Positions 21,220-32,161 of a stretch of 64,000 nucleotides of DNA are shown here, in pieces. Source of the DNA: Pectobacterium carotovorum (GTDB taxonomy: Bacteria; Pseudomonadota; Gammaproteobacteria; Enterobacterales; Enterobacteriaceae); NCBI RefSeq assembly GCF_900129615.1, contig NZ_FQWI01000003.1, forward strand, positions 310,001 through 374,000. The letters run 5' to 3'. The notes below the pieces were generated by a model. The model ran no database searches. It saw only the letters and a program-made list of their open reading frames with translations, and had not been told where the DNA came from. Each line of letters starts with the position of its first letter. Within the stretch, counting starts at the first letter, position 1. Both the position numbers and the translations under genes were made by a program.

Positions 21220-21730
21220 TTCCGCGAATAAGGCGAAAGGCGCTGCAGTGGCAAAACGCCGCTTACGGCTGAGTAACCCGTGGCACCTGCTGGCAACCGG
21301 GTTTGGCAGCGGTCTGTCTCCTTGGATGCCGGGTACGGTAGGGTCATTGGCGGCGATTCCACTGTGGTACCTCATGTCGTTCCTGCCGCTTGAATTGTAT
21401 TCGCTGTTGGTCATGCTGAGCATTTGTATCGGTGTTTATCTGTGTCATCAGACAGCGAAAGATATGGGCGTTCACGATCACGGCAGCATCGTCTGGGACG
21501 AGTTTGTCGGTATGTGGATTACCCTGATGGCGATTCCGGTGGATAAATGGCAATGGGTGGCGGCAGGGTTTGTCGTCTTCCGCTGTCTGGATATCTGGAA
21601 ACCCTGGCCGATTCGTTGGTTCGATCGCAACGTGCATGGCGGCATGGGCATTATGATCGACGATATCGTCGCGGGGGTGATCTCTGCGGGGATTATCTAT
21701 TTTATCGGCTATCACTGGCCGATATTTTGA
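21194..21730 (+). CDS. pgpA: Phosphatidylglycerophosphatase A
   Basis: PgpA dephosphorylates phosphatidylglycerol phosphate in the inner membrane. The 178-residue protein (E. coli 172) has three to four hydrophobic segments and the conserved [31 protein letters not shown] (metal-binding Asp/Glu) and [16 protein letters not shown]. The N-terminus overlaps the thiL end by 26 bp. It ends the nrdR-to-pgpA run and converges on dxs. Confidence 0.96.
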   Translation: MTILASKTDSANKAKGAAVAKRRLRLSNPWHLLATGFGSGLSPWMPGTVGSLAAIPLWYLMSFLPLELYSLLVMLSICIGVYLCHQTAKDMGVHDHGSIVWDEFVGMWITLMAIPVDKWQWVAAGFVVFRCLDIWKPWPIRWFDRNVHGGMGIMIDDIVAGVISAGIIYFIGYHWPIF

Positions 21731-21762
21731 CGTCATTCTGTTATTGAACCACTGACATTATT

Positions 21763-21785
21763 GAACCGGGGCCTTGTGCCCCGGT
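21763..21785. terminator. GC-rich hairpin between convergent pgpA and dxs
   Basis: AACCGGGGC and GCCCCGGTT form a 9-bp stem with a 5-base loop, symmetric on both strands. Neither side has a long T-tract, so termination efficiency is uncertain. Confidence 0.65.
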
Positions 21786-21798
21786 TATCGTTAGTAGT

Positions 21799-23664
21799 TT
21801 ATTCCATCCACTGCGTGATTCTGCGCTCGATGCCTGTGGCATCCAAACCCAGATCGGCTCGGATTTCTTCCTGCGAGCCTTGTGGGATAAAGACGTCCGG
21901 TAGCCCAATGTTCAGCACCGAGACGGCAAGGCGTTTCGCCATCAGGAATTCATTCACGCCGCTCCCTGCGCCGCCCATGACCGCATTCTCTTCCAGCGTC
22001 ACAAACGTGCTGTGGGACTGCGCCAGCTCTTCAAGTAACGCTTCATCCAGCGGTTTCACAAAGCGCATGTCGACGAGGGTGGCGTTTAACTTTTCTGCCG
22101 CAGCCTGAGCTTCCTGCAATAGCGTACCGAAGTTCAGAATCGCGATCGTTTCGCCCTGACGACGCACCACACCTTTACCGATTGGCAGCTCTGAGAGCGG
22201 CGTCAGTGCCGTACCGTTACCATTTCCCCGTGGATAGCGCACCGCTGTCGGGCCTTTCTGGTAGTGATAGCCCGTGTGCAGCATCTGGCGACACTCATTT
22301 TCATCGCTAGGCGTCATGATGATCATGTTCGGGATACAGCGTAAGAAAGAGAGATCGAACGCCCCCTGATGCGTTTGTCCATCCGCACCAACAATACCGC
22401 CGCGATCGATAGCAAACAGAACGGGCAGATTCTGGATCGCCACATCGTGGATGACCTGATCGTAGGCACGTTGCAGGAAAGTCGAGTAAATGGCGACAAC
22501 CGGATGATAACCACCGACAGCCAGACCGGCAGCAAACGTCACGGCATGCTGCTCGGCAATCGCTACGTCAAAATATTGCTGTGGGTAGTCGCGGGAGAAT
22601 TGCACCATGCCAGAGCCTTCGCGCATTGCAGGCGTGATTGCCATGAGCTTGCTGTCTTTGGCGGCCGTTTCCTGTAGCCATTGACCGAAGATTTTGGAAT
22701 AGGTAGGTTGCGCGCCTTCTTTACTTTTCGGTAGCGTGCCGCTGGCTGGATCGAATTTTGGCACCGCGTGCCAGCTGATCGGATCCTGCTCGGCAGGGGC
22801 GTAACCTTTGCCTTTCTTCGTCATGATGTGCAGAAGCTGCGGGCCTTTCAGATTACGCATGTTCTTTAGCGTATGCGCCAACGCCTGAACGTCATGACCG
22901 TCAACCGGGCCGATATAGTTAAAACCCAGTTCCTCAAATAGCGTACCCGGCACGACCATGCCTTTAAGGTGTTCTTCGGTGCGTTTCACCAGTTCTTTGA
23001 TGGGCGGTAGGCCGGATAAGACTTTTTTACCGCCTTCGCGCAGGCTGGCGTAGAGCTTGCCGGATAGCAGCTGCGCCAGATGGTTGTTCAATGCGCCGAC
23101 GTTTTCTGAAATCGACATTTCATTGTCGTTCAACACCACCAGCAGATCGGATTTGATGTCACCTGCGTGGTTCATCGCTTCAAAGGCCATGCCTGCGGTA
23201 ATCGCGCCGTCGCCGATCACACAAACGGTACGACGGCCTTTTCCTTCACGCTCGGCCGCAACGGCCATGCCCAGTCCGGCACTGATTGAGGTGGATGAAT
23301 GGCCGACGCTTAATACGTCATATTCGCTTTCATCACGCCATGGAAAAGGGTGCAAACCGCCTTTCTGGCGGATCGTTGAAATACGTTCGCGACGGCCTGT
23401 GAGGATCTTGTGCGGATAAGCCTGATGGCCAACATCCCACACCAGATGATCGAAAGGGGTGTTATAGACGTAATGCAGTGCAACCGTTAATTCAACCGTC
23501 CCTAACCCAGAAGCAAAATGGCCGCTTGAACGGCTGACGCTGTCCAGCAGATATTGGCGCAGCTCATCGCACAGTTTTGGCAGGCTCTCTTTCGGTAATA
23601 ACCGAAGTTCATCCGGTGTTTCCACTAACGCCAATGTAGGGTATTTCGCGGTATCAAAACTCAT
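21799..23664 (-). CDS. dxs: 1-deoxy-D-xylulose-5-phosphate synthase Dxs
   Basis: Dxs condenses pyruvate and glyceraldehyde 3-phosphate with thiamine pyrophosphate, the first and rate-limiting step of the methylerythritol phosphate pathway. The 621 residues (E. coli 620) include His in [12 protein letters not shown], the thiamine-binding [15 protein letters not shown], and the transketolase pyrimidine-binding domain with [15 protein letters not shown]. It is 18 bp downstream of ispA in the xseB-ispA-dxs operon. Its cofactor is made by ThiL and ThiI encoded nearby on the other strand. Confidence 0.98.
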   Translation of the reverse strand: MSFDTAKYPTLALVETPDELRLLPKESLPKLCDELRQYLLDSVSRSSGHFASGLGTVELTVALHYVYNTPFDHLVWDVGHQAYPHKILTGRRERISTIRQKGGLHPFPWRDESEYDVLSVGHSSTSISAGLGMAVAAEREGKGRRTVCVIGDGAITAGMAFEAMNHAGDIKSDLLVVLNDNEMSISENVGALNNHLAQLLSGKLYASLREGGKKVLSGLPPIKELVKRTEEHLKGMVVPGTLFEELGFNYIGPVDGHDVQALAHTLKNMRNLKGPQLLHIMTKKGKGYAPAEQDPISWHAVPKFDPASGTLPKSKEGAQPTYSKIFGQWLQETAAKDSKLMAITPAMREGSGMVQFSRDYPQQYFDVAIAEQHAVTFAAGLAVGGYHPVVAIYSTFLQRAYDQVIHDVAIQNLPVLFAIDRGGIVGADGQTHQGAFDLSFLRCIPNMIIMTPSDENECRQMLHTGYHYQKGPTAVRYPRGNGNGTALTPLSELPIGKGVVRRQGETIAILNFGTLLQEAQAAAEKLNATLVDMRFVKPLDEALLEELAQSHSTFVTLEENAVMGGAGSGVNEFLMAKRLAVSVLNIGLPDVFIPQGSQEEIRADLGLDATGIERRITQWME

Positions 23665-23682
23665 TAGAGACTCATTAGGTAA

Positions 23683-24594
23683 TTACTTATCGCGTTCAAC
23701 GATGAAATTCGCCAGCGCTTGTAGTGGGGCAATATTCAGGGGAATCGGGCTGGATGCGACGAGATCGTCCAGCGATGCCAGTGATTCCTGATAGAGCTCC
23801 TGTGCTTTTTTTCGTGCGTTATCTAACCCCAGTAAGCTGGGATAGGTGCTTTTACCTAGCTGCTGGTCTGCACCCTGACGTTTGCCTGTTGTCGCGCTGT
23901 CGCCAACAACATCGAGAATATCGTCCTGAACCTGAAAAGCGAGCCCAATTGCGTTAGCGTAACGATCCAGATGGGGCAACGCGGCGCGGCCTGTTTCACC
24001 AGCTGCCAGTGCGCCTAGTCGGACAGCGGCACGAATCAATGCACCGGTTTTGTGGCGGTGAATCCGCTCTAACGCGGCCAGATCGACCTGATGGCCCTCC
24101 GCTTCCAGATCGAAAGCCTGACCACCGCACATGCCCGCTACGCCACTGGCGTAAGCCAATTCTGAAATCATCGCCAGTCGATCGCGGTCAGAGACCTGCG
24201 GCATCGGTGCATCGGCCAAAATGGAGAATGCCAGCGTTTGCAATGCATCGCCTGCCAAAATGGCATTCGCTTCGCCAAACTTGATGTGACAGGTTGGCTG
24301 TCCACGGCGTAAATCGTCGTCGTCCATTGCCGGCAGATCGTCATGAATCAATGAATAAGCATGGATACATTCGACTGCCGCAGCAGGGGCATCCAGACTC
24401 TCTAACGACATGCCAAACAGTTCACCAGTAGTATAAACCAGAAACGGACGCAGGCGTTTGCCTCCTAAGAGTGAGCCATACTCCATCGCATTGACCAGTG
24501 GACTACTCTGAAAGGGGAGGCTGGCGATGAAATGCCCCAACATCCGGTTAGTGCGTTGGTAATGTGCATTCAGTTGCGTGCTGAAATCGGTCAT
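23683..24594 (-). CDS. ispA: Farnesyl diphosphate synthase (geranyltranstransferase) IspA
   Basis: IspA adds isopentenyl diphosphate to dimethylallyl and then geranyl diphosphate, giving farnesyl diphosphate for quinones and undecaprenyl carrier. The 303-residue all-helical prenyltransferase (E. coli 299) has the first Asp-rich motif in [15 protein letters not shown] (about 84-98) and the second DDILD near residue 228. GGKRLRP (about 44-50) binds the allylic pyrophosphate. The start overlaps the xseB stop by 4 bp (ATGA), a translational-coupling arrangement. Confidence 0.97.
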   Translation of the reverse strand: MTDFSTQLNAHYQRTNRMLGHFIASLPFQSSPLVNAMEYGSLLGGKRLRPFLVYTTGELFGMSLESLDAPAAAVECIHAYSLIHDDLPAMDDDDLRRGQPTCHIKFGEANAILAGDALQTLAFSILADAPMPQVSDRDRLAMISELAYASGVAGMCGGQAFDLEAEGHQVDLAALERIHRHKTGALIRAAVRLGALAAGETGRAALPHLDRYANAIGLAFQVQDDILDVVGDSATTGKRQGADQQLGKSTYPSLLGLDNARKKAQELYQESLASLDDLVASSPIPLNIAPLQALANFIVERDK

Positions 24595-24839
24595 AGCGAG
24601 TCGTTATCCGGCGTAAACGGTGACAGCGGCGCATCGGGATCGTCGCTCAGCAGGATTTGTACGCGCTGTTCCGCCTGTTGCAGTTTTTGCTGACCCTGGC
24701 GAGCGAGCTGGATGCCATGCTCAAACTCATTTAGCGCATCGTCCAGCGGCAGTTCGCCTGATTCGAGGCGGGTAACGATTTTTTCCAGTTCGTTCAGCGA
24801 GCTTTCAAAGCTGACTGGCTGCTCGGTCTTCTTAGGCAT
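24591..24839 (-). CDS. xseB: Exodeoxyribonuclease VII small subunit XseB
   Basis: XseB is the small helical subunit of exonuclease VII, which degrades single-stranded DNA with XseA (not in window). The 82 residues (E. coli 80) contain [30 protein letters not shown] and a coiled-coil-like segment [17 protein letters not shown]. It is the first gene of xseB-ispA-dxs and is divergent from thiI over 252 bp. Confidence 0.95.
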   Translation of the reverse strand: MPKKTEQPVSFESSLNELEKIVTRLESGELPLDDALNEFEHGIQLARQGQQKLQQAEQRVQILLSDDPDAPLSPFTPDNDSL

Positions 24840-24991
24840 AGTGGTTTCAGAATCCTGGTGTTATACGCCGTTGGCTTGTGGCGGCAGAGCGTGGTGTTGC
24901 GTGTGGTCATCCGTGGATGCGCAACAATTATACGGTTAAAGCGCACAGTATATCTTCATATAATGATATACTCCGCGCCCTGGATGCTATT

Positions 24992-25024
24992 GGTAAAATC
25001 ATCTCTGTTCTGGCTGATTTTACC
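24992..25024. repeat. Perfect 10-bp inverted repeat in the xseB-thiI divergent region
   Basis: GGTAAAATCA at 24992-25001 is exactly inverted as TGATTTTACC at 25015-25024, with a 13-bp spacer. It lies between a TATAAT-containing promoter-like stretch (TATAATGATATACT, 24957-24971) and the thiI start at 25092. It could be an operator or an mRNA hairpin in the thiI leader. No known consensus is recognised. Confidence 0.8.
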
Positions 25025-25091
25025 GATAACGTGATTTTAGTGCTCAGGGTAAATTTATTTACGCCTTTCTGACCAAGTAACGACAGCCACC

Positions 25092-26540
25092 ATGAAGTTT
25101 ATCATTAAATTGTTCCCGGAAATCACCATCAAGAGCCAATCTGTGCGGTTGCGCTTTATCAAGATTCTAACCGGAAACATTCGCAACGTATTAAAACACT
25201 ATGATGAAACGCTGGCGGTTGTCCGTCACTGGGATCATATCGAAGTTCGGGCCAAAGACGAAAGCCAGCGTGAGGCGATTCGTGATGCGCTGACGAGAAT
25301 TCCGGGCATTCACCATATTCTGGAAGTTGAAGATCACGCCTACACCGACGTGCACAATATATTTGAACAAGCGCTGGCGCTGTACCGTGAGCGGTTGGAA
25401 GGCAAGACGTTTTGCGTGCGAGTGAAACGCCGTGGTAAGCATGAATTCAGCTCACAGGACGTAGAACGCTACGTCGGCGGCGGTTTGAACCAGCACATTG
25501 AAACGGCACGAGTCAATCTCACTGCACCGCAGGTCACCGTGCATCTGGAAATCGAGCAGGACCGTTTGCTGCTGATTAAAGGGCGCTATGAAGGTATCGG
25601 CGGCTTCCCGATCGGTACGCAGGAAGATGTGCTGTCACTGATTTCCGGTGGTTTTGACTCCGGTGTCTCCAGCTATATGTTGATGCGTCGCGGATGTCGT
25701 GTGCATTACTGCTTCTTCAACCTTGGTGGTGCAGCCCATGAGATTGGGGTGAAACAGGTAGCACACTATCTGTGGAACCGCTTTGGTAGCTCGCATCGGG
25801 TGCGTTTTATTGCTATCGATTTCGATCCTGTCGTGGGTGAAATTCTCGAGAAGGTCGACGATGGCCAGATGGGCGTCGTGCTGAAGCGCATGATGGTGCG
25901 AGCAGCCTCCAAAGTTGCTGAGCGTTACGGTGTTCAGGCTCTGGTGACTGGTGAAGCGTTAGGGCAGGTGTCCAGCCAGACGCTGACCAACCTGCGTTTG
26001 ATCGATAACGCCTCTGATACCCTGATTCTGCGCCCGCTGATTTCTCACGATAAAGAACACATTATCAAACAGGCTCGTGAACTGGGGACGGAAGATTTCG
26101 CCAAAACGATGCCGGAATACTGTGGTGTGATCTCCAAAAGCCCGACGGTGAAGGCGGTAAAAGCGAAGATCGAGGCCGAAGAAGGCCACTTTGATTTTGC
26201 TATCCTGGATCGCGTTGTGAGTGAAGCCCGGAATATTGATATCCGTGAGATCGCCGAGCAGACCAAACAAGACGTGGTTGAAGTCGAAACGGTCGCGTCG
26301 TTTGCGCCAACGGACGTGCTGCTGGATATCCGTGCGCCGGATGAACAGGACGATAAGCCGCTTGAGCTGGATCAGGTCGAAATCAAATCTTTACCGTTCT
26401 ACAAGCTGGGTACGCAGTTTGGCGATTTGGATCAGAGCAAAACCTATCTGCTTTACTGCGAGCGTGGCGTGATGAGCCGCTTGCAGGCGCTGTATCTGCG
26501 TGAGCAAGGTTTTACCAATGTGAAGGTATACCGTCCGTAA
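25092..26540 (+). CDS. thiI: tRNA 4-thiouridine synthase / thiamine thiazole sulfurtransferase ThiI
   Basis: ThiI transfers sulfur from IscS to tRNA uridine-8 (near-UV photosensor) and to ThiS for thiamine synthesis. The 482 residues equal the E. coli protein. In order: a ferredoxin-like and THUMP domain (about 1-165), a PP-loop ATPase with SGGFDSG (about 180-190), Cys344 in [12 protein letters not shown], and a C-terminal rhodanese domain with the persulfide Cys456 in [11 protein letters not shown]. All catalytic residues are present, so both functions should be intact. It is monocistronic with a terminator at 26545. Confidence 0.98.
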   Translation: MKFIIKLFPEITIKSQSVRLRFIKILTGNIRNVLKHYDETLAVVRHWDHIEVRAKDESQREAIRDALTRIPGIHHILEVEDHAYTDVHNIFEQALALYRERLEGKTFCVRVKRRGKHEFSSQDVERYVGGGLNQHIETARVNLTAPQVTVHLEIEQDRLLLIKGRYEGIGGFPIGTQEDVLSLISGGFDSGVSSYMLMRRGCRVHYCFFNLGGAAHEIGVKQVAHYLWNRFGSSHRVRFIAIDFDPVVGEILEKVDDGQMGVVLKRMMVRAASKVAERYGVQALVTGEALGQVSSQTLTNLRLIDNASDTLILRPLISHDKEHIIKQARELGTEDFAKTMPEYCGVISKSPTVKAVKAKIEAEEGHFDFAILDRVVSEARNIDIREIAEQTKQDVVEVETVASFAPTDVLLDIRAPDEQDDKPLELDQVEIKSLPFYKLGTQFGDLDQSKTYLLYCERGVMSRLQALYLREQGFTNVKVYRP

Positions 26541-26544
26541 TAGG

Positions 26545-26568
26545 AAAAAGGCGCGCAAGCGCCTTTTT
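26545..26568. terminator. Bidirectional terminator between thiI and yajL
   Basis: AAAAAGGCGC and GCGCCTTTTT (loop GCAA-type) form a symmetric hairpin with T-tracts on both strands, serving convergent thiI and yajL. Confidence 0.92.
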
Positions 26569-26583
26569 CGTCAGTCTTAATCG

Positions 26584-27174
26584 CTAATCGCGATAGTTAT
26601 GAATTCCCGGCGGCAGGATGAGCTGTGCGGCAACGTCGGCGGCCTTTTCTTTCCCTAGCAGCAAATCGATGATCTTCAGCGCGAAATCCATGCTGGTGCC
26701 CGGCCCCTGCGTGGTTAACAGATTCACGCGCGGATCGTACACGACGCGCTTTTCCATCCATTTTTCTGGCGCAATCTTATCCTTAAACGCAGGATAGCCC
26801 GTCATGTTTCCGACGGGGAACAGCTGATGATATTCCAGCACCAGCGCAGGCGTTGCACACATCGCGGCGACAATTTTCCCTTCCAGATGCGCTTGTCGAA
26901 TGCATTCCACCAGTATTGGGCTATCACGGAAGCACTCCGCACCTTGCAGGCCACCCGGTAACACCAGCACATCGAAAGGCCGATCGGCAACGGTAGCCAG
27001 TGGTGCATCCGCTAGTAGCCTTACCCCGCGTGAGCAGACGATTTCCAGATTGCCATCGCTGGCTACGCTGGCAAGCGTGACTTGAATACCTGCCCGGACA
27101 AGCAAATCGATGGTCGTGACGGCTTCAGTTTCTTCACTACCAGGTGCCAGACACACCAGTGCCGATGCGGTCAT
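26584..27174 (-). CDS. yajL: DJ-1/PfpI family protein deglycase YajL
   Basis: YajL is a small DJ-1-like protein linked to oxidative-stress protection and repair of glyoxal-modified proteins and nucleotides. It has 196 residues from the ATG at 27174, matching E. coli YajL in length and N-terminus ([12 protein letters not shown] with the conserved Glu15). The nucleophile is Cys106 in AAMCATPA. An ATG 6 bp upstream (27180) is an alternative because AAAGGA lies close to both. The gene starts within the last 38 bp of panE, so the two are cotranscribed and probably translationally coupled. Confidence 0.94.
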   Translation of the reverse strand: MTASALVCLAPGSEETEAVTTIDLLVRAGIQVTLASVASDGNLEIVCSRGVRLLADAPLATVADRPFDVLVLPGGLQGAECFRDSPILVECIRQAHLEGKIVAAMCATPALVLEYHQLFPVGNMTGYPAFKDKIAPEKWMEKRVVYDPRVNLLTTQGPGTSMDFALKIIDLLLGKEKAADVAAQLILPPGIHNYRD

Positions 27175-28045
27175 AATCATTTTCCTTTTGCTTAATGTAG
27201 TCAAACAGACGGGCATTTTCGGGGAGTGTCAGACCGTGGAGACGCGCACGGTGCAGTAAATACCCGGTAATGTAGTCAATTTCGGTATGTCGCTGAGCGA
27301 GGATGTCCTGCAACATCGATGAGGTGTTTGCCGCGGTGTTCTGAATAATTTGATTCACGTAGAGCAGCAGGCTATCTCGCGATGTATGGAAGCCTTCCCG
27401 TTCCATGACGCTGGTCACTTCCTGACAAAGCGATGCAATCAGTTCCGGGTACGCAGAAAGCTCGCCATTGGTGCAGTGATATTTTACCGTGAGCGGATTG
27501 ATGACGCAGTTAGCCGCCAATTTCAGCCAGCAGGTGGCGCTAATGTTGGTGTGCCAGGCCACATCAGGCAAAGCCTGATGCAACACTTCAGCTAAATGGC
27601 TTTGGCTACTGTCGCCATTAAACGTGCCGATATGCGTTGTGCCTGCCGCAACGTGTACGACGCTATTTGTGTCGCGTCGGGCGGCGTGGGTGGTGATACC
27701 GAGCACCAGTGGCTGCTGCAGCGACGGTAATTCTTCCCGCGTACCCATCCCATTGTGTAAAAGCAGAATCGTGCAATGAGGGTTGAGCTGCGGCAACAGC
27801 ACGGTAACGGCATCGGAAACCTGCCAGGCTTTTAGCGTCACCAGCAGAAGTTCGCTTTGGGCAAGATGATCGGGATCGTTCGCCGTCAGGTTGAGATTAC
27901 AGTGCTGACCGTCCAGCAGGGTGACATTGACTGGACAATACGGTTGCGGAATGCGCAGCCATCCCTGGACATCATGCCCTTGCTGATGTAACGCGGCGAG
28001 CCAAAGTTGGCCCAGCGCGCCACAGCCAAGAACGGTGATTTTCAT
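27137..28045 (-). CDS. panE: 2-dehydropantoate 2-reductase PanE
   Basis: PanE reduces ketopantoate to pantoate with NADPH, a step of pantothenate and coenzyme A synthesis. The 302 residues (E. coli 303) begin with a Rossmann motif ([15 protein letters not shown]) and include the catalytic Lys in [15 protein letters not shown] (about residue 175) and the C-terminal helical domain. The start at 28045 is preceded by GGGGAGA; an upstream in-frame ATG (28090) is rejected. It overlaps yajL by 38 bp and is divergent from yajQ. Confidence 0.96.
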   Translation of the reverse strand: MKITVLGCGALGQLWLAALHQQGHDVQGWLRIPQPYCPVNVTLLDGQHCNLNLTANDPDHLAQSELLLVTLKAWQVSDAVTVLLPQLNPHCTILLLHNGMGTREELPSLQQPLVLGITTHAARRDTNSVVHVAAGTTHIGTFNGDSSQSHLAEVLHQALPDVAWHTNISATCWLKLAANCVINPLTVKYHCTNGELSAYPELIASLCQEVTSVMEREGFHTSRDSLLLYVNQIIQNTAANTSSMLQDILAQRHTEIDYITGYLLHRARLHGLTLPENARLFDYIKQKENDYDRIGTGVSGTW

Positions 28046-28234
28046 GTGCGTCTCCCCTATTTGATGCGGGCGCTGTCGTTCTGCCATCATAGGCTATCAT
28101 TCATGTCACGATCTTGTGTTATTCGGCCTGTTTACCTGATGCCGCGTAAAAAATCGGGATTGTATCTGGCATCTTGCTTATCGCAGAAGAGCGGTTATTA
28201 TGCTCGCCAGCCAAATTTGTCAGGAGAGCGAATT

Positions 28235-28726
28235 ATGCCATCTTTCGATATTGTTTCGGAAATTGATATGCAGGAAGTCCGTAACGCGGTGGAAAATGCG
28301 ACGCGCGATCTGAGCACCCGTTGGGATTTTCGTAATGTTCCGGCCAGCTTTGAACTGAATGAGAAATCACAGAGTATCAAAGTGGCTAGCGAGTCTGATT
28401 TTCAGGTGCAACAGCTGATTGATATCATGCGCGAAAAGTTGCTGAAACGCGGGATTGAAGGCGGTGCGTTAGAAGTCCCAGAAGAGTTCGAGCATAGCGG
28501 TAAAACGTACAGCGTGGAAGCGAAGCTGAAGCAGGGCATTGAGACTACGCAGGCGAAGAAAATCGTCAAGCTGATCAAAGACAGCAAACTGAAAGTGCAG
28601 GCGCAGATTCAGGGTGAACAGGTTCGCGTCACCGGTAAATCACGCGATGATTTGCAGGGGGTGATGGCGTTGATTCGCGGCGGGAATCTGGGGCAACCGT
28701 TCCAGTTTACCAACTTCCGCGATTGA
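28235..28726 (+). CDS. yajQ: UPF0234 nucleotide-binding protein YajQ
   Basis: YajQ family proteins have two RNP-like ferredoxin folds that bind nucleotides or tRNA; a Xanthomonas homologue is a cyclic-di-GMP effector. The 163 residues equal the E. coli protein, beginning [18 protein letters not shown] and ending [12 protein letters not shown]. The ATG at 28235 follows CAGGAGAGCG. A longer frame from 28007 is rejected because it reads through the panE promoter region without homology. Function in this organism is inferred only. Confidence 0.95.
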   Translation: MPSFDIVSEIDMQEVRNAVENATRDLSTRWDFRNVPASFELNEKSQSIKVASESDFQVQQLIDIMREKLLKRGIEGGALEVPEEFEHSGKTYSVEAKLKQGIETTQAKKIVKLIKDSKLKVQAQIQGEQVRVTGKSRDDLQGVMALIRGGNLGQPFQFTNFRD

Positions 28727-28751
28727 TACTTTTAGTCAGCCGCCGATGAAC

Positions 28752-28779
28752 AGAAAGGCCAGCGTAAGCTGGCCTTTCT
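28752..28779. terminator. Bidirectional terminator between yajQ and yajR
   Basis: AGAAAGGCCAGC and GCTGGCCTTTCT form a 12-bp perfect stem with a 4-base loop between convergent genes; T-rich flanks occur on both strands. Confidence 0.88.
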
Positions 28780-28781
28780 AT

Positions 28782-30146
28782 TTAGTTCTGTCCTACCAAC
28801 TGTTCTAACTGCTGCCGATTGGTTTTCTTATTATCGATCTTTACATAGGCACTCTGTTCATCCGGCACGACCACAACTTCTGCAACGCCGGGTTGGGTAC
28901 GTATTTTCTGTTCTAATTCACTATCGCGCAGCGCTAAATCAGGCAGGGTAATTCTCAGGCTGCTGAGATAAGGCGGTTCTTGCATGGTGAAGCTGACGAG
29001 TAGCCAGACGGCTGAAATGGCTGCACCAGCCATAAACACGGCAGAAGCACCATAAAGCTCAAACAGCCCGCCGCCGAGGCTCCCGCCAATTGCCACACCG
29101 ATAAACTGCGTGGTGGAGTAAACGCCCATCGCCGTGCCTTTATATCCCGCAGGTGATTCCTTGCTAATCAGCGATGGCAGCAGTGCTTCCATAACGTTGA
29201 AGGCCAGGAAGAACAACTGTACACCGATGATAATTTGCCAAAGATGGTTACCCGCCGCCCATAAGACAACCTCTGCGGCGATCAGCACCACGATACAGCC
29301 GATGAAGACCTGCTTCATTCGTCTTTTCACTTCAGCATAAATGATAAAAGGCACGACGCCGGCAAAAGAGATCAGCATCGTGGTCAGATAGACTTTCCAA
29401 TGCTCCTGCGGTGCCAGCCCCGCAGATTCCATTACGCGCGGCAGGGCGACGAAGCTCGACATCAATAAAATATGCAGACACATAATGCCGATATTCAGTT
29501 TCAGCAGGCGGCTATTGCTGAGTACTTTGCGGAAACTGCCGCGCACCATCGCCGATTCTCGATTCAGAACGTGCTCAGGTGCGGAAGGAATCAGCGTCAG
29601 AGTAATGACAATACCTGCGAGTGACAGAAGGGCAATGCCCCAGAAGAGCGCCTGTAAACCGAAGGCATGGGTAACGATAGGCCCAACGACCATCGCGATA
29701 GCAAAGGTGACGCCGAAGCTCACACCGATAAACGCCATGGCTTTCGTTCGGTTCTGCTCACGCGTCAGGTCGGAAAGCAGCGCCATAACGGCAGCGGAGA
29801 TTGCCCCCGCGCCTTGCAGTGCACGGCCAAGGATAATGCCCCAGATAGAATCGCTCAGTGCGGCGATAACGCTACCGAGAGCAAAAATCAACAGCCCGCC
29901 GACGATCAGGGGTTTTCTGCCGATGCGGTCTGAGGCCAGACCGAAGGGAATCTGGAAAATAGCCTGCATCAGGCCATAAATACCAATCGCAATACCGATC
30001 AGTGCTTCACTGGCACCCTGTAAGGCCATGCCGTAAGTCGTCAGGACAGGCAACACCATGAACATGCCAAGCATGCGTAGTGAAAAAACGGCTCCCAAGC
30101 CCCATGTGGCGCGTAATTCGCCAGGGGTCATTTTATTATCGTTCAT
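28782..30146 (-). CDS. yajR: Major facilitator transporter YajR
   Basis: YajR is an inner-membrane proton-driven MFS transporter of unknown substrate, known from its crystal structure to carry an extra C-terminal ferredoxin-like YAM domain. The 454 residues equal E. coli YajR: twelve hydrophobic helices, motif A GLASDRIGRKPL between helices 2 and 3, GRALQGAGAISAAVMAL in helix 4-5, and the YAM domain (about 385-454) with SAYVKIDNK. The start at 30146 follows CGAGGT; an upstream ATG adds six residues without support. Confidence 0.94.
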   Translation of the reverse strand: MNDNKMTPGELRATWGLGAVFSLRMLGMFMVLPVLTTYGMALQGASEALIGIAIGIYGLMQAIFQIPFGLASDRIGRKPLIVGGLLIFALGSVIAALSDSIWGIILGRALQGAGAISAAVMALLSDLTREQNRTKAMAFIGVSFGVTFAIAMVVGPIVTHAFGLQALFWGIALLSLAGIVITLTLIPSAPEHVLNRESAMVRGSFRKVLSNSRLLKLNIGIMCLHILLMSSFVALPRVMESAGLAPQEHWKVYLTTMLISFAGVVPFIIYAEVKRRMKQVFIGCIVVLIAAEVVLWAAGNHLWQIIIGVQLFFLAFNVMEALLPSLISKESPAGYKGTAMGVYSTTQFIGVAIGGSLGGGLFELYGASAVFMAGAAISAVWLLVSFTMQEPPYLSSLRITLPDLALRDSELEQKIRTQPGVAEVVVVPDEQSAYVKIDNKKTNRQQLEQLVGQN

Positions 30147-30258
30147 GTGTACCTCGGAAAACAATTAGCGCTATTTTAGTGCGTTATTGACCAAACAGTA
30201 AACGATAGGTTTGTTACGTGATTTGGCGGAGGAGAGGCGGGGGAGGGCAGAAGAAGAA

Positions 30259-30287
30259 ACAGGTGGACGAGCCACCTGTTTTTCTTA
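30259..30287 (-). terminator. Hairpin terminator of the cyo operon
   Basis: ACAGGTGG and CCACCTGT form an 8-bp stem with T-rich sequence on either side (GTTTCTTCTT on the minus strand). It lies about 25 bp after the cyoE stop. Confidence 0.85.
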
Positions 30288-30309
30288 ATGCATGTAACGC
30301 TGCTTGTGA

Positions 30310-31200
30310 TTAACGCAGGTAGGTCAGCATGATTTCATGCGCTGGTGCCATTGAGTCCACAGACATCATGACGCTCAGCGAGGTAATCGCGACAATGGAG
30401 AAAACAAACAGTTTTCTTGCCCACACGCGGTCATCAATCGCATTTTTATAGCCTGACAGCGCCATACCCAACCACCAGACGCTAACTGCTGCGGCAACGA
30501 TCAGATATTTATAGCCGGCATAGCCGCCGAGAGACAGCATCAGAGTCGCTACCGCAAACGCCACGATGTACAGTGTGATGTGGTGTTTCGCAACGGAGAT
30601 GCCTTTCACAACCGGCAGTACCGGGATGTTAGCGGCCTGATAATCCTTGAAGCGGAAAATCGCAATCGCGTATGAATGCGGCATCTGCCACAGGCTAAAG
30701 ATCAGCAGCAGAATCAACGCGCCAGCATCGAACTGGTTGCTGACGGCACAGTAACCGATAACCGGTGGTGCTGCGCCGGACAGGCTGCCAATCAGCGTGC
30801 CATAAACAGAATGCCGCTTCATGTACAGGCTATACACACCGACATACACGACGAAGCCCATCACCGCCAGCCACATGGCCAGCGGGTTAGCCGCGATGTA
30901 GAGCAGAGCAAAGCCCGCAATACCTAACAGCGATGCGTAAACCAGCGTTACCTTCAGCGAAATCAGTCCCTTTACCAGAACCCGATTTTTGGTTCTCTCC
31001 ATTTTCTTGTCGATGTCGCGGTCAATGACGTTGTTAAACACGCAGCCAGATGCAACGACTAACGACACACCCACGAGGGTGGCGAAAAACAGGGGATAAT
31101 CAATGCGGCCTTGGGCCGCAAGGAGAAATCCACCGATAACGGAAATCAGATTTCCGAAAATAATTCCTGGTTTAGTAACTTGCAGGTATTGCTTAATCAT
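30310..31200 (-). CDS. cyoE: Protoheme IX farnesyltransferase (heme O synthase) CyoE
   Basis: CyoE attaches a farnesyl chain to heme B, giving heme O needed by cytochrome bo3. The 296 residues equal the E. coli protein and form about nine membrane segments. The UbiA-family Asp-rich motif is [15 protein letters not shown] (about 57-71), with a second conserved loop at [13 protein letters not shown] near the C-terminus. It is the last gene of cyoABCDE, 14 bp after cyoD. Farnesyl diphosphate comes from IspA, encoded at 23.7 kb. Confidence 0.98.
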   Translation of the reverse strand: MIKQYLQVTKPGIIFGNLISVIGGFLLAAQGRIDYPLFFATLVGVSLVVASGCVFNNVIDRDIDKKMERTKNRVLVKGLISLKVTLVYASLLGIAGFALLYIAANPLAMWLAVMGFVVYVGVYSLYMKRHSVYGTLIGSLSGAAPPVIGYCAVSNQFDAGALILLLIFSLWQMPHSYAIAIFRFKDYQAANIPVLPVVKGISVAKHHITLYIVAFAVATLMLSLGGYAGYKYLIVAAAVSVWWLGMALSGYKNAIDDRVWARKLFVFSIVAITSLSVMMSVDSMAPAHEIMLTYLR

Positions 31201-31214
31201 CTTTTACGGCTCTG

Positions 31215-31547
31215 TTACTGGATCATCATATTGTGGTGTGCGCTCATCATAATCCAGATGGAGCCCACGACGACAATAGCGATAATCAGGACGGCAAACA
31301 CAAGAGCCACCACGTTCCAGCGCTCTTCTGAGGACGTATTCAGGTGCAGGAAGTACACCAGATGTACCAGAATCTGAACCACTGCACATCCCACCACCGT
31401 GAAAAGGATGGCGCTATGCGAGGCAGTGCCGCTCATAACCATACTGAAAGGAATCACTGTCAAAATAACAGACAGAACAAAACCTATCACGTATGACTTA
31501 ACGCTGCCGTGGCTGGCACCTGAATGATCGGTTGTTGAATGACTCAT
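31215..31547 (-). CDS. cyoD: Cytochrome bo3 ubiquinol oxidase subunit IV (CyoD)
   Basis: CyoD is the small subunit IV that assists assembly of the CuB site. The 110 residues (E. coli 109) begin [19 protein letters not shown] and form three transmembrane helices. Its ATG shares one base with the cyoC stop (TAATG), so it starts at 31547, not at the more upstream in-frame ATG inside cyoC. Confidence 0.97.
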   Translation of the reverse strand: MSHSTTDHSGASHGSVKSYVIGFVLSVILTVIPFSMVMSGTASHSAILFTVVGCAVVQILVHLVYFLHLNTSSEERWNVVALVFAVLIIAIVVVGSIWIMMSAHHNMMIQ

Positions 31548-32161
31548 TACATCGCCCCCAGCAGATAAACAACGGTGAAGACACAGATCCATACCACGTC
31601 GAGGAAGTGCCAGAACAGGCTAAGGCACATCAGACGTGTTTTGTTGGTTGCAGTCAGGCCACGTTTAGAGACCTGAATCATCATGATGACCAACCAAATC
31701 AGACCGCCTGTTACGTGAATCCCGTGGGTACCGACCAGTGCGAAGAAGGCAGACAGGAACGCGCTGCGATCCGGGCCATAGCCTTCAACGATCAGATGAT
31801 GGAACTCATAGATTTCCATCCCGATAAACACCAGACCGAACAGGAAGGTCACACCCAGCCAGGCATTAACCTGGGATTTGTTGCCCTTGTTCATGGCGAT
31901 CATCGCCATGCCGTAGGTAATACTACTGAACAACAGGGCGAACGTTTCCACCAGCACGAAAGGCAGTTGGAAAAGCTCTTTCCCGGTTGGGCCACCCGCA
32001 GTACCGTTAACCAGTACCGCATAGGTTGCGAACAGTGACCCGAAAATAATCAGGTCGCTCATCAGGTAGACCCAGAAGCCGAATACCTTGGTCGCGCCTG
32101 TGTCGTGGTGCCCATGCTCTGCATGGGCTGTATTGTGGTTAGTCAGAGTTTCAGTTGACAT
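31547..32161 (-). CDS. cyoC: Cytochrome bo3 ubiquinol oxidase subunit III (CyoC)
   Basis: CyoC is subunit III of the proton-pumping terminal oxidase. The 204 residues equal the E. coli length and form five transmembrane helices after a His-rich cytoplasmic N-terminus ([10 protein letters not shown]). It overlaps cyoB by 11 bp and cyoD by 1 bp, a tightly coupled arrangement. Confidence 0.98.
   Translation of the reverse strand: MSTETLTNHNTAHAEHGHHDTGATKVFGFWVYLMSDLIIFGSLFATYAVLVNGTAGGPTGKELFQLPFVLVETFALLFSSITYGMAMIAMNKGNKSQVNAWLGVTFLFGLVFIGMEIYEFHHLIVEGYGPDRSAFLSAFFALVGTHGIHVTGGLIWLVIMMIQVSKRGLTATNKTRLMCLSLFWHFLDVVWICVFTVVYLLGAM

Noticed and set aside
18003..21730. Possible thiamine riboswitch near thiL
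   Set aside because: No THI-box CTGAGA or similar conserved element was seen upstream of thiL or thiI.
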